DNA from: Micromonospora echinaurantiaca
GTDB lineage: Bacteria > Actinomycetota > Actinomycetes > Mycobacteriales > Micromonosporaceae
Length of the DNA stretch: 64,000 bases
Direction: 5' to 3'
Assembly (NCBI RefSeq): GCF_900090235.1
Contig: NZ_LT607750.1
Location: forward strand, 3,484,501-3,548,500
Translations under genes and position numbers: made by a program
Shown: in pieces, positions 34,736 to 44,760 of the stretch
Numbering within the stretch: position 1 is the first letter of the stretch
How the letters are laid out: each line of letters opens with the position of its first letter
Notes under the pieces: generated by a model
The model's input: only the letters and a program-made list of their open reading frames with translations
Databases searched by the model: none
Told to the model about the DNA's origin: nothing

Positions 34736-36619
34736 TCAAAGGTCGAAGCAGGGGTCGAGAGGCATCGACTGCTGTTCGGGGATGAATCTGCGGGCGACGC
34801 GCCACTGCCGGTGCCGCTCGGACTCCGCGACCGCTTCCGCGATCAGGTCTGCCTGCCGGGCGCCGCTGGGCTTCGGCGTCGCGTGGTAGCCGCCGAACCG
34901 GGCGACGGGGCTCCACTCAGGCCTCAGCGCAGGCAGGGTCTCGTCCAGGCCCTCGTACTCGGCTGCGGCGTAGACGATGCGTCCGCCGACGACGGTGAGC
35001 ACGGATTCGATGTGCGGGATGTCCTCATCGGTGACGGTGAAGTAGTCGTCGGACAGCACCGTGAGGTCCCCGAAGTACCCCTCCCTCAGGATGCCCTTCA
35101 GGTGTTCCTCTCCGGTCAGGCGCGCCCCACCGACGGTGTAGAGCTCCAGGGCCTTCTCGCGGGAAAGCCGGTTCGCCGGCGGATACAGCAGCAGGTCTCC
35201 GACGGTACGGCCGGTGACGAGCCAGTGCAGCGCCACCCACGGGTTGTACGACGACACCCTGGTGGCATCCGTGCCCGCCGCGACCGTGATCCCCGTGCCG
35301 AGCATGCGGCGCACCGGTGGCGTACGGGCCGCCACGTCCGCGCCGTACCGCTCAACGAATGCCCTGCCCTGGAAGGACATCCGGTTCTGCACCGACACCG
35401 CGCCGCCGAGCGCCGCGATGCGGTCCAGACTCGCGTCGCTCACCGTCTCGGCGTGGTCGAACAGCCAACAGTTGCCGGCCGGAAACAGGCCGTCGGCGGC
35501 AAGCTTCTCGAAGACCGCCAGGTCCCGCCGGATCGTCTCGTCGTACGTGGCATGCAGGCGGAAGCCCCAGCCGTTCTCCATAAGCAGCCGGACGGCCTTC
35601 TCGAATTCGGCTTCGTAATCCCCGAGTTCGGGACGCGGCTCGCTGAAGTTCTCGAAGTCAGCCGCCGCCCAGGTGAGGTTCTCGCCCGCGCCGCGCAGCC
35701 GCAACCACTCATCCCCGTCCGCCGGGCTCACCGTGTCGATCCACCGGGTCAGATCGGCGATCTCCTGCCCGGCCGTCTGCGGAAACAGGTGGTACGCGAT
35801 GCGCAGCGACAACTCGCCGGTGCGGGCCAGGTCGATGACCGTCCGGTAGTTGTCCGGGAAGTTCTGGAAACCGCCCGCCGCGTCGATCGCCGACGTCAGG
35901 CCGAAGCGGTTGAGCTCCCTGAGGAAGTGCCGGGTAGAGGTTCGCCGGTCGTCCTCGCCGAGCACCGGGGCCTTGGCAAGCGTCGAGTACAGGATGAGTG
36001 CGCTCGGCGCGGCGAGGAGAACACCGGTCGGCTCTCCGTCCCGGCCGCGCACGATCTGGCCGCCGCGGGGGTCCGGCGTATCGCGGGTGAACCCGGCCGC
36101 CCGGACCGCGGCGCGGTTCATCAGCGCCGACTGGTACAGGTGCAGGACGAAGACCGGGGTGTCCGGGGCGGCGGCGTTGAGCTCCGACACCGTCGGCATG
36201 CGTCGCTCGGCGAACTGGTCCGCCGTCCACCCCCCGACGACCCTGATCCACTGTCCTGCGGGGGTTCGACCGGCCTGTTCCCTGAGCATGGCCAGGGCCT
36301 GAGCGAGCGAGGGCACGCCATCCCAGCGCAGCTCCAACACGTAGTTCAGGCCGCCCCGGATGACATGCAGGTGCGAATCGTTGAGCCCAGGCAGCACACG
36401 CCGACCCAGGGCGTCCACGACTCTGGTCTCGGTCCCCACGTACGGGGCGACGGCACGGTCGTCGCCGAGCGCCACGATGTTGCCGCCGTGCACGGCGACC
36501 GCCTGGGCCTCGGGCCGCCGTGGATCACCGGTGAAGACCTTGGCGTTCCGGACGAGTAGATCGGCAGGCTTGACAGTTCCGTCGGCCGGTGTCATACCGC
36601 CGACCGGCATGCTGGTCAC
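34736..36619 (-). CDS. amidohydrolase, YtcJ-like family
   Basis: 627 residues of the amidohydrolase 3 family. LPGLNDSHLHVIRGGLN holds the HxH metal site; LHATYDETIRRD and DHAETV give the further His ligands, and AAGTDATRVSSYNPWVALH the active-site Asp. Cleaves amide or related bonds; substrate not evident. GTG at 36617-36619 has AGGAG 6 nt upstream (the ATG 9 nt later is an alternative). It is 43 nt downstream of the esterase gene. Confidence 0.87.
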   Translation of the reverse strand: MTSMPVGGMTPADGTVKPADLLVRNAKVFTGDPRRPEAQAVAVHGGNIVALGDDRAVAPYVGTETRVVDALGRRVLPGLNDSHLHVIRGGLNYVLELRWDGVPSLAQALAMLREQAGRTPAGQWIRVVGGWTADQFAERRMPTVSELNAAAPDTPVFVLHLYQSALMNRAAVRAAGFTRDTPDPRGGQIVRGRDGEPTGVLLAAPSALILYSTLAKAPVLGEDDRRTSTRHFLRELNRFGLTSAIDAAGGFQNFPDNYRTVIDLARTGELSLRIAYHLFPQTAGQEIADLTRWIDTVSPADGDEWLRLRGAGENLTWAAADFENFSEPRPELGDYEAEFEKAVRLLMENGWGFRLHATYDETIRRDLAVFEKLAADGLFPAGNCWLFDHAETVSDASLDRIAALGGAVSVQNRMSFQGRAFVERYGADVAARTPPVRRMLGTGITVAAGTDATRVSSYNPWVALHWLVTGRTVGDLLLYPPANRLSREKALELYTVGGARLTGEEHLKGILREGYFGDLTVLSDDYFTVTDEDIPHIESVLTVVGGRIVYAAAEYEGLDETLPALRPEWSPVARFGGYHATPKPSGARQADLIAEAVAESERHRQWRVARRFIPEQQSMPLDPCFDL

Positions 36620-36662
36620 GCTGTTCTCCTCTCTTCGGATCGACGCGACGCTGCAGGCCGGG

Positions 36663-37631
36663 TCAGATGCTGTAGAAGGCGGTGACCAAACTGTCGATCG
36701 CCGTCTTGATCGCAACGTCGGCGCCCCGGGTGGCCCGCATGCTGTTGACCATGACGAAGTCGTGGATCACGCCCTGAACGCGCAGCGCGGTGACCGGTAC
36801 GCCGGCGGCGCGCAGCTTGTTGGCGTACGCCTCGCCCTCGTCCCGCAGCACGTCCGCCTCGGCCGTGATCACCAAGGCCGGCGGCAGGTCCGCCAACTGC
36901 TCGACAGTCGCCCGAAGCGGCGACGCCGTGATCTCCGCTCGCTGTGCTTCGTCGGTGGTGTACTGGTCCCAGAACCACTTCATCCCGTCGCGGCGCAGGA
37001 AGTAACCCTCCGCGAACTGGTGGTACGACGGGGTGTCGAACGCCGCGTCGGTCACCGGGTAGAACAGCACCTGAGCGACCAGATCGAGGTCACCGCGCTC
37101 CTTGGCCATGAGCGTGAGCGCGGCGGACATGTTGCCGCCCACGGAGTCGCCTGCGACCGCCACCCGCGTGGGGTCGAGGCCGTAGGCCGCGCCCTCTCGC
37201 GCCACCCACTGGGCGACCAGATAGTTCTGCTCGATGGCCACCGGGTACCGCGCCTCGGGCGACAGGTCGTACTCCGGGAAGACGACAGCCGCGCGGGCAC
37301 CGACAGCAAGCTCGCGCACCAGTCGGTCGTGCGTGTGCGCGTTACCGAACACCCAACCCGCGCCGTGGATGTAGATGACGACCGGCAGCTGATCGGGCGA
37401 GCCGGCGGGCCGCACGATACGGGCGCGGACACTGCCCGTCGAACCCCCGTCCAGCGTCATCCACATCTCGTCGACGTCGGGCTTGGCGATCGGTTCGGAC
37501 TGGACCTCGTCCACCGCCTTGCGCCCCTCGGACACCGGAAGCTCGTACAGGAACGGGTGATCCGCGGTCGCGGCGGCGAACGCCGCGGCCTCAGGCTCCA
37601 GGACCGGCTCCGTGAAACGTGACTCAGACAT
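36663..37631 (-). CDS. alpha/beta hydrolase fold-3 esterase (HSL family)
   Basis: 322 residues. Oxyanion motif YIHGAGWVFG (HGGGW variant), nucleophile GDSVGGN, catalytic Asp in TAEADVLRDEG and His in GVIHDFVM are all present, so it should be active on short-chain esters. ATG at 37629-37631 with GGAGG 6 nt upstream. First gene of the operon, divergent from the flavin monooxygenase pair across a 309-bp gap in which I see no clear operator. A fragment of a paralogue survives at 44685-44760. Confidence 0.88.
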   Translation of the reverse strand: MSESRFTEPVLEPEAAAFAAATADHPFLYELPVSEGRKAVDEVQSEPIAKPDVDEMWMTLDGGSTGSVRARIVRPAGSPDQLPVVIYIHGAGWVFGNAHTHDRLVRELAVGARAAVVFPEYDLSPEARYPVAIEQNYLVAQWVAREGAAYGLDPTRVAVAGDSVGGNMSAALTLMAKERGDLDLVAQVLFYPVTDAAFDTPSYHQFAEGYFLRRDGMKWFWDQYTTDEAQRAEITASPLRATVEQLADLPPALVITAEADVLRDEGEAYANKLRAAGVPVTALRVQGVIHDFVMVNSMRATRGADVAIKTAIDSLVTAFYSI

Positions 37632-37940
37632 GGTCACCCTCCTCTTCAACAACCCCCAGACGACGCCCGACGACGCCGCGCACCACGAAGGTATGGATCG
37701 AGCGACGATCACGTGTTTGCTGAGCACGCACACCCCATGCCTGAGAAGGAACAGAAGGACCGAGGGGTGTCCGGCGGGAGCGAGCACGGCGGAAGTCGGC
37801 GCCTCCGCAAGTCGGGGTGATAATTCCGGGAGCCGAGCGTTGAGCGCTGGGAGGCGGTTCCTATGCACCGGCAGTCAGATCGGCCGTGCCGCTGGCACCT
37901 ACCGTTCCAGGACACGGAATCGTCAGGAAAGAGGAGCCGC

Positions 37941-39080
37941 ATGCAGTTCGGAGTCTTCACCGTCAGCGACATCACCACTGACCCCACCACCGGCCGCGCT
38001 CTCGGCGAGGTCGAACGGATTAAGGCGATCATCAGGATCGCCGAGAAGGCGGAGGAGGTCGGGCTGGATGTCTTCGCCCTCGGCGAGCACCACAATCCGC
38101 CGTTCTTCTCCTCCTCCCCCACTACGACGCTCGGCTTCGTCGCGGCTCGGACGTCCCGGCTGCTGCTTTCCACCGCCACCACCCTGATCACCACCAACGA
38201 CCCGGTGAAGATCGCCGAGGACTACGCGATGCTGCAGCACCTGGCCGACGGCCGGGTGGACCTGATGATGGGTCGGGGCAACACGGGCCCGGTCTACCCG
38301 TGGTTCGGGCAGGACATCCGCAACGGCATCCCGCTCGCGATCGAGAACTACGACCTGCTGCGCCGGCTCTGGCGCGAGGACGTGGTGGACTGGAAGGGTC
38401 GGTTCCGCACCCCGTTGCAGTCGTTCACCGCGACGCCGCGCCCGCTCGACGGGGTGCCGCCGTTCGTCTGGCACGGCTCGATCCGCAGCCCGGAGATCGC
38501 CGAGCAGGCCGCCTACTACGGGGACGGCTTCTTCGCCAACCACATCTTCTGGCCCAAGGAGCACACCCAGCGGATGGTCGGGCTCTACCGGCAGCGCTTC
38601 GAGCACTACGGCCACGGCTCCGCCGACCAGGCCATCGTCGGGCTCGGCGGGCAGGTGTTCATGCGCCGCAACTCCCAGGACGCGGTCCGCGAGTTCCGGC
38701 CGTACTTCGACAACGCGCCGGTCTACGGGCACGGCCCGTCGCTGGAGGAGTTCACCGCGCAGACCCCGCTGACCGTGGGCAGCCCGCAGCAGGTCATCGA
38801 CCGGACCCTCGGCTTCCGCGACTACGTCGGGGACTACCAGCGGCAGCTGTTCCTGATCGACCACGCCGGCCTGCCGCTGAAGACGGTGCTGGAGCAGCTC
38901 GACCTCCTCGGCGAGGAGGTGGTCCCGGTGCTGCGCAAGGAGTTCGACACGCTGCGCCCGGCGCACGTGCCCGAGGCGCCCACGCACGCCTCGCTGGTCG
39001 CCGCGGCGGGCGGCGCCAAGGACAGCACCGTGCACGCCGTCGACGACGTCACCGGCAAGGCGCCCGGGGCCGCCCGATGA
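37941..39080 (+). CDS. LLM-class FMN-dependent monooxygenase
   Basis: 379 residues, bacterial-luciferase fold of the CE1758 subgroup. MQFGVFTVSDI, LGEHHNPPFFSSSP, GRVDLMMGRGNTGPVYPWFG and ANHIFWP are typical. Uses reduced FMN and O2 to oxidise an unknown substrate. ATG at 37941 with GAGGAG 4 nt upstream. Its stop overlaps the flavin reductase start (ATGA), so reductase and oxygenase form a two-component system. Confidence 0.9.
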   Translation: MQFGVFTVSDITTDPTTGRALGEVERIKAIIRIAEKAEEVGLDVFALGEHHNPPFFSSSPTTTLGFVAARTSRLLLSTATTLITTNDPVKIAEDYAMLQHLADGRVDLMMGRGNTGPVYPWFGQDIRNGIPLAIENYDLLRRLWREDVVDWKGRFRTPLQSFTATPRPLDGVPPFVWHGSIRSPEIAEQAAYYGDGFFANHIFWPKEHTQRMVGLYRQRFEHYGHGSADQAIVGLGGQVFMRRNSQDAVREFRPYFDNAPVYGHGPSLEEFTAQTPLTVGSPQQVIDRTLGFRDYVGDYQRQLFLIDHAGLPLKTVLEQLDLLGEEVVPVLRKEFDTLRPAHVPEAPTHASLVAAAGGAKDSTVHAVDDVTGKAPGAAR

Positions 39081-39700
39081 GCCGCACCCTCGCCGTCGTC
39101 TCGGCCGGCCTCAGCCAGCCGTCGTCGACCCGGCTCCTCGCCGACCAGCTCGCCGCGGCCACCCGCGACGGGCTGGCCGGGCGGGGCGAGCTGGTCGACG
39201 TGCACCCGGTCGACCTGCGCGAGCACGCCCACGACGTGGTGAACCACCTGCTCACCGGCTTCCCGTCGGAGTCGCTGCGGGCGACGCTGGACACGGTCAC
39301 CGGCGCCGACGGCATCATCGCGGTCACGCCGATCTTCAACGCGTCGTACAACGGGCTGTTCAAGTCGTTCTTCGACCTGGTCGACGCCGAGGCCCTGGCC
39401 GACCGGCCGGTGCTGGTCGCCGCGACCGGTGGCACGGCCCGGCACTCGCTCGCCCTGGAGCACGCGCTCCGGCCGCTGTTCGCGTACCTGCACGCGGTGG
39501 TGGTGCCGACGGCGGTCTTCGCCGCGCCGGAGGACTGGTCCGGTGGCACGGCCGACGGGGCGCTGCGGCGCCGGATCGACCGGGCCGCCGCCGAACTGGC
39601 CGAGCAGATCCACCGGCGGCCGGTCTCCACCGGCCCGGCCGACCCGTTCGCCCTCACCGGCACCTTCGAGGACCTCCTGGGCGGGCTGCGGGACGGCTGA
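39077..39700 (+). CDS. NAD(P)H-dependent FMN reductase (CE1759-like)
   Basis: 207 residues with the flavodoxin-like fold: VSAGLSQPSSTRLLADQLA (phosphate loop), TPIFNASYNGLFKSFFDLVD (FMN-contact loop), and LVAATGGTARHSLALEHALRPLFAYL. Supplies FMNH2 to the monooxygenase upstream, with which it overlaps by 4 nt. Ends 243 bp before the stop of the convergent AraC gene. Confidence 0.88.
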   Translation: MSRTLAVVSAGLSQPSSTRLLADQLAAATRDGLAGRGELVDVHPVDLREHAHDVVNHLLTGFPSESLRATLDTVTGADGIIAVTPIFNASYNGLFKSFFDLVDAEALADRPVLVAATGGTARHSLALEHALRPLFAYLHAVVVPTAVFAAPEDWSGGTADGALRRRIDRAAAELAEQIHRRPVSTGPADPFALTGTFEDLLGGLRDG

Positions 39701-39943
39701 CCGCCCGGGCGGGACCGCGGGGTCACCTTCTGGCGATCCGGCACCGTGGTCGACGATGCCCGACCGGGGCAGCGGGCGGGTGCACCGATTTGGCCGTTGA
39801 CAGGCCCGTCCGGGGCCGGCTCACTGTCATGGAGCGCAGCACGGACTGCCCCTCGCCGCTGGCGCTCCAGCGCGGCCGTTCACCCACCGCCGGGCCGCGG
39901 ATCCGCGAGCGCGAACTCCTCGATCCGGCATGCCCACCCCGAG

Positions 39944-41002
39944 TCATGCCGCCGTCGGCTGATGCTGGCCGGCCGTTGCCGCGGCACGCTGGTGCTTCCA
40001 GTCGCGCGGCGAGACGCCATACGCCGCCTTGAACGTACGGCTGAAGTGGGACGTGTTCACGAAGCCCCAGCGTTGGGCAACCGCCGACACGAGGGCGTCA
40101 CGGCCGGCCAGTTCCCGGCGGCACTGCTCCAAGCGGCGTTGTTGGATCCACCGGCGCACCGTAATCCCATCCCGCTCGAACAGCTTGTGCAGATAGCGCA
40201 CCGAGATGTGATTCGCCGCGGCCACACTTTCCGGAGACAGGTCCACGTCGCCAAGACGCGAGGAGATATAGCGCTGTATCCGGTGCATCAGCGCGCCCTG
40301 CCCATCGCGGACGTCAACGGCCAGCGTTCCAGCCTGTTCCATAATCAGCGCGGCCAGCAGATCCGCGGTCGTTCCCGCAAGCCGCTCGCTGACACTGGGC
40401 ACCAGCAGCGAGGCGCTGTCCGCGAGTCGGGTGAGAAACGGCGCGAGGAGCGCGCCCACCCCGCAATCCGTATGGATCGGCGAGGCGGTCACGCGGCGTA
40501 GGACATCCGACCGGATACCCACGGCGGTACGTGGCAGCCGGAACACCAGCGCACGGAAGCGCTCGGGCTGGTCAAGGACGTACGGACGGTCGGTGTCGCA
40601 CACAAGGAGACCGCCCGGTTCCAGCCGTGTTTCCCGCCCGTCCTGGATCGCCAACGTGACTCCACTCAGTTGTTGGACGACGATGACGGACTCCCCCGGG
40701 CAGCGGGTGATCAGACGCATCGGGCGGACCACCCGCTGCGGATCGGCCTCGATCGCCGAGACTCGCAGAACCCCCACTTCGTCTGCGGTGATACTCGCCT
40801 GGAACGGCACCCCCCGCGCTGTGGTGACGATGACGGGCGCCAACGACCGGCTCACCGACTCGTTCCAGCGCGCGAACTCCTCGTGGCGGGCGACATCGTC
40901 CCTGCCCACGGTCACGCTCACGGCTGGTCTCTCCCAGGCCGGATGCCCGCGCCCTGCCACCGTCCCGGCGTCTCGGGTGGGCTCAAGGACAGGCTTGGAC
41001 AT
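39944..41002 (-). CDS. AraC family regulator
   Basis: 352 residues. AraC-binding-like domain (QLSGVTLAIQDGRETRLEPGG) and double HTH (AAANHISVRYLHKLFE; SAVAQRWGFVNTSHFSRTFKAAYGVSPRDW). Clearly related to the AraC protein at 29780-30778. It follows the hydrolase genes 41228-43893 on the same strand after a 225-bp gap and could control them or the convergent monooxygenase pair. Confidence 0.88.
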   Translation of the reverse strand: MSKPVLEPTRDAGTVAGRGHPAWERPAVSVTVGRDDVARHEEFARWNESVSRSLAPVIVTTARGVPFQASITADEVGVLRVSAIEADPQRVVRPMRLITRCPGESVIVVQQLSGVTLAIQDGRETRLEPGGLLVCDTDRPYVLDQPERFRALVFRLPRTAVGIRSDVLRRVTASPIHTDCGVGALLAPFLTRLADSASLLVPSVSERLAGTTADLLAALIMEQAGTLAVDVRDGQGALMHRIQRYISSRLGDVDLSPESVAAANHISVRYLHKLFERDGITVRRWIQQRRLEQCRRELAGRDALVSAVAQRWGFVNTSHFSRTFKAAYGVSPRDWKHQRAAATAGQHQPTAA

Positions 41003-41227
41003 GGTGTGCTCCAAACGGTCCGTACAACAAGCTTGGGTATGCGTCAGTGGGCCAGTGCCTGGCTGTTGCCGCACCCGCCGTTCACGTCGATGCACCGGTC
41101 GTCGCCGCCAGCCGGGCGGGGCAGGTGTCGTAGGTGTTGAGAGCCGAAGCAATTCGGCGCCGGATGGTGGAGGACGGTCGGTGGTGGGTGCCGTCGCGGT
41201 CGCCCGTGACGACACCCACCGCGTGGA

Positions 41228-42079
41228 TCAGGCTGTCGTGGCGGCGGTGACGATGATGTGCGTGACGGCGTCCGGACGGCTGATCATGGGCACGTGGGAG
41301 CTGCGTACTTCGGTGGTGCGGGCTTGGGCGCGGGCGGCCATGACCCGCTGAGCCTGCGGCGGGATGGTCTGGTCGTCCTTGGCGACGACGTACCAGCTGG
41401 GGATGGTCTTCCAGCCGGGCACGCCGGACGGGGTCAGCAGCGTCGACAGCGCGGCGGGCCGCTGGGCGGTGGCCATCACCGCTGCCTGCGTGGCGGGCAG
41501 ATCAGCGGCGAACAGCCGCCGGAAGTGAGCTCGGTCGATGTAGCCGTCGGCATCGCCCTCCCCGGCACCGGGGAACGGGCGCAGGACGACGTGGTTGATC
41601 AGGTCGCTGTGGCCGCCGCCGAGGTCGTTGGCGGCCGCCACGGCCTCGCCTTCGTCGAGGGCGTACGCGGCGATGTAGACCAGGGCCTTGACGTTGTGGC
41701 TGCCGACGGCGGCGTTGGTGATGACCGCGCCGCCGTAGGAGTGGCCGACCAGCACGACCGGTCCAGTGATGGTGGACAGGAACATGCGGAGGTACTCGGC
41801 GTCGCTGTGCAGGCCGCGCAGCGGATTGGCCGGGGCGTGCACCGGGTAGCCGCAGCCGAGCAGTCGCTTGGTGACCGCCGCCCAGCCGGACGCGTCGGCG
41901 AACGCACCGTGCACCAGCACGATCGTGGGCTTGCTCGCGTCCTGGCCGCTGGTCGATCTGCTGGCGGCGGCCGGAGCGGCCGCGACCAGCGGGACCGTGG
42001 CCACGCCGATCGCGGCGCCGGCGATCGCGCCCAGCAGTGGCCGGCGCGGCATGCGCGGCTCGCTCTGGTTATCGTTCAT
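41228..42079 (-). CDS. secreted alpha/beta hydrolase
   Basis: 283 residues. An N-terminal twin-arginine-like signal, RRPLLGAIAGAAIGVATVPL, ends at AAA about residue 39. Catalytic core: VLVHGAFADASGW, nucleophile GHSYGGAV, and a C-terminal SHVPMISRPDAV carrying the His. This resembles EstC/salicylate-esterase-like hydrolases. ATG 42077-42079. The frameshifted copy at 43945-44572 is a close paralogue lacking the signal. Confidence 0.83.
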   Translation of the reverse strand: MNDNQSEPRMPRRPLLGAIAGAAIGVATVPLVAAAPAAASRSTSGQDASKPTIVLVHGAFADASGWAAVTKRLLGCGYPVHAPANPLRGLHSDAEYLRMFLSTITGPVVLVGHSYGGAVITNAAVGSHNVKALVYIAAYALDEGEAVAAANDLGGGHSDLINHVVLRPFPGAGEGDADGYIDRAHFRRLFAADLPATQAAVMATAQRPAALSTLLTPSGVPGWKTIPSWYVVAKDDQTIPPQAQRVMAARAQARTTEVRSSHVPMISRPDAVTHIIVTAATTA

Positions 42080-42169
42080 TACGGCATTTGCCTTTCGGTG
42101 GGTGCGGGGGAACGGGAGGGCAGGCACGTCGGTGGGCCCGTTCGGCAGGGCCTGCCGCCGGGATGTGAT

Positions 42170-43003
42170 TCAGCGCTTGAAGCTGTCGACGAACTCGAGC
42201 AGGTCGTCGCAGAGCTGCTGCTTGTGGGTGTCGGTGATGCCGTGCGGCGCGCCGGCGTACACCTTGAGGGTGGCGTCCTTGACGATCGCCGCGGAGGCGC
42301 GGCCGGCGGCGTCGATCGGCACGACCTGGTCGTCGTCACCGTGGACGACCAGAGTCGGCACGTCGAACCGCTTCAGGTCCTCGGTCAGGTCGGTCTCGGA
42401 GAACGCTTTGATGCAGTCGTAGGCGCTCTTGTGCCCGGACTGCATGCCCTGGAGCCAGAAGGCGTCCTGCATCCCCTGCGACACCTGTGTCCCCGGCCGG
42501 TTCGCGCCGAAGAACGGCCCAGCGGCGAGGTCCTTGTACAGTTGGGACCGATCCGCGATCGATCCCGCCCGCAGCCCGTCGAACACCTCGATCGGCGTAC
42601 CGTTCGGGTTGTCCGGCGTCTGAAGCATCAGCGGCGGCACCGCCGAGATCAGCGCCGCCTGCGCGACCCGGCCGGTGCCGTGCAGGCCGATGTACCGGGC
42701 CACCTCGCCGCCGCCGGTCGAGAACCCGACCAGGGTGGCGTCCCGTACGTCGAGCGCCGTCAGCACCGCGGCCAGGTCGTCCGCGTAGTGGTCCATGTCG
42801 TTGCCGTCCCATGTCTGGGTGGAACGGCCGTGCCCGCGGCGGTCGTGGGCGATGACCCGGTAACCGCGCTCGGCCAGGAAGAGCATCTGCGCCTGCCAGC
42901 TGTCGGAGTTCAGCGGCCAACCGTGGCTGAACACGACCGGCCGGCCGGAGCCCCAGTCCTTGTAGAAGATCTGCACGCCGTCGTCGGTGGTCACGTAGCC
43001 CAT
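42170..43003 (-). CDS. alpha/beta hydrolase, cofactor-free haloperoxidase-like
   Basis: 277 residues. [12 protein letters not shown], nucleophile motif [14 protein letters not shown], Asp in [11 protein letters not shown], and His in APHGITDTH match the non-haem chloroperoxidase/arylesterase group, which hydrolyse esters and can make peracids. ATG 43001-43003 with GGAGG 6 nt upstream. Downstream of the following hydrolase by 41 nt; same operon. Confidence 0.88.
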   Translation of the reverse strand: MGYVTTDDGVQIFYKDWGSGRPVVFSHGWPLNSDSWQAQMLFLAERGYRVIAHDRRGHGRSTQTWDGNDMDHYADDLAAVLTALDVRDATLVGFSTGGGEVARYIGLHGTGRVAQAALISAVPPLMLQTPDNPNGTPIEVFDGLRAGSIADRSQLYKDLAAGPFFGANRPGTQVSQGMQDAFWLQGMQSGHKSAYDCIKAFSETDLTEDLKRFDVPTLVVHGDDDQVVPIDAAGRASAAIVKDATLKVYAGAPHGITDTHKQQLCDDLLEFVDSFKR

Positions 43004-43044
43004 TGAGGGCCTCCTTTTCTTGCCGTTACTGTGGTGTGTCGGGA

Positions 43045-43893
43045 TCAGGCGAAGCGGCGGACGAAGGCCAGGGCGGTCTCGGCGACCTCCTGCCAGCCGC
43101 CGTCGATGGTGATCGAGTGGCCGCGGTCGGCGATCTCCACGAGCTCGGTGACGCCGTTGTTGCGCTGCTGCCGGTGGTACGCCGCCTCGGTGATCGCCCG
43201 CGGCACGGTGTGGTCCCGGGCCCCGGAGATGAACAGCAGCGGCCCGCGGTCGGGGTTCTCGGTGTCGACCTTCGCCTCGGTCCACGGGTTGAGGTTCGCC
43301 ACCGCCGCCTGGAACAGCGGCGCGCCGGGCGCCGGCACGGCGAACGTCTCGTACAGGTACTTCGCCTCCTCCTCGCTGACCGCGTTGGCGAAGCCGTACC
43401 GGAACTGGTCGTAGGTCAGCGGCACCGCACGGTGCCAGTTCGCCGGGTTGCTCAGCACCGGCGCCGCGGACCGCAGCGACGAGATCGGCAGCGGCAGCAC
43501 GCCCTGGAACGGGGCGGGCGAGATCGCCACCGACGCCACCGACAGACCACGACCCGCGATGATGTTCGTCAGCAGACCGCCGAACGAGTGACCGATCACC
43601 GCCGGCTTACGGTCCAACCGAGCGATCACCGTGGCGTAGTGGTCGGCGACCTGACCGATGGTCTTGCCGGCGAACACCTCCGGGTGCGCGTTGGCCTCCT
43701 CGACGGTGTCCGGGTCGTCGGGCCACCCGGGGGTGACCGCCGCGTAACCGGCCTGCTCGAACAGCAGGGCCCAGCGCTCCCAGCTGCTGGTCAGCAGCCA
43801 CAGGCCGTGGATGAAGACCACCGGGGTACGCCCGGAAGCGTTCGCCCGCTCGATCTGCTCGACGGTGTGCGCCGGCAGTTGATGCTCCGACAT
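43045..43893 (-). CDS. alpha/beta hydrolase
   Basis: 282 residues. [17 protein letters not shown], nucleophile [18 protein letters not shown] (Asp) and ADRGHSI (His) give a complete triad. ATG 43891-43893 preceded by GAAGGAGAAG. Likely operon with the haloperoxidase-like and Tat-type hydrolases. Natural substrate unknown; hydrolases of this type are common in catabolic islands. Confidence 0.86.
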   Translation of the reverse strand: MSEHQLPAHTVEQIERANASGRTPVVFIHGLWLLTSSWERWALLFEQAGYAAVTPGWPDDPDTVEEANAHPEVFAGKTIGQVADHYATVIARLDRKPAVIGHSFGGLLTNIIAGRGLSVASVAISPAPFQGVLPLPISSLRSAAPVLSNPANWHRAVPLTYDQFRYGFANAVSEEEAKYLYETFAVPAPGAPLFQAAVANLNPWTEAKVDTENPDRGPLLFISGARDHTVPRAITEAAYHRQQRNNGVTELVEIADRGHSITIDGGWQEVAETALAFVRRFA

Positions 43894-43944
43894 GTTCCTT
43901 CTCCTTCGTGGGTGCGGGTGTCGTGGTGGTGGTGGCGGAAGGCT

Positions 43945-44572
43945 CGGCGTCAGCGACCTGCAGGACCCGAGCGGCGGTGAGGACGACGCCGGCGACCGCG
44001 GTCGGCTGCGAGACGGTGACGGCGTGGGAGCCGGCGGTCCGGAAGGTGTGGGAACGGGCGCGGCGCGCCATGAACCGCTGCGCGTCGGGATGCAGGCACC
44101 TCTCGGTACCAGGACGGCAGCCGCCGCGTGGGCGACCGCGCCGGCTCGGTTAGGCAGGCCATCGCGGCGGGACGCTGGGCAACGCCCATCAACGCGCCGG
44201 CGGCCGGCGGCCGATCCTGGGCGTACGTGTGGACGAACGATCCCGGGTCCAGGGCGACCTCCACCGCCCACGTACCGGTGTCGGTGCGGTAGGTGGGCGG
44301 TCGGAGCGACCCCGCCGACGGGGTCCGCGGAAGCCGGCCGGTGATCTCCTCCGCGCTCTCCCCCACGTCGAGCGCGAACCCGGCGGCGTGAACCAGGCCG
44401 ACCGCGTTGTCAGCCTGGGCCGCGGCGTCGGTGATGACCGCGCCGCCGTACGAGTGGCCGACACCTGCCGGACCTGCCGGGCCACCGGCGACCACGACGA
44501 CGCGTCGGTGAACCAGCGGACCACCACCAGCACCACCGCCAGCCGTACGGCACCGATGGAAGTACCGGTCAT
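43945..44572 (-). pseudogene. frameshifted and deleted alpha/beta hydrolase
   Basis: A broken relative of 41228-42079. The start MTGTSIGAVRLAVVLVVV matches the first strand and FTDASSW the HGAFADASGW loop, then a deletion and frame change lead to VGHSYGGAVITDAAAQ and RPPAAGALMGVAQRPAAM, and a second frame change leads to a C-terminal piece MARRARSHTFRTAGSHAVTV that matches the paralogue's MAARAQARTTEVRSSHVPMI. No single frame encodes a complete enzyme. Confidence 0.7.
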
Positions 44573-44684
44573 GGCAAGCCCCTTCCCTGCTCCCCGCGGA
44601 TCGCGGCATCCTTCGCTCTCGGGTGGGACCGTAGGCGCGCCGCAGTGCGCAAACCGTGCGCAAACTCTGACCGGCTCACCCGCA

Positions 44685-44760
44685 GCGCCGTGGATGTAGA
44701 TGACAAGGGGCAGCTGACCGGACGAGTCGGCCGGGCGCACGATGCGGGCGCGACCCGTTC
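44685..44760 (-). pseudogene. fragment of HSL-family esterase
   Basis: RPADSSGQLPLVIYIHGAAG corresponds to RPAGSPDQLPVVIYIHGAGW of the intact esterase at 36663-37631. Only this strand-loop segment survives, fused to transposase DNA at its upstream side. Confidence 0.5.
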
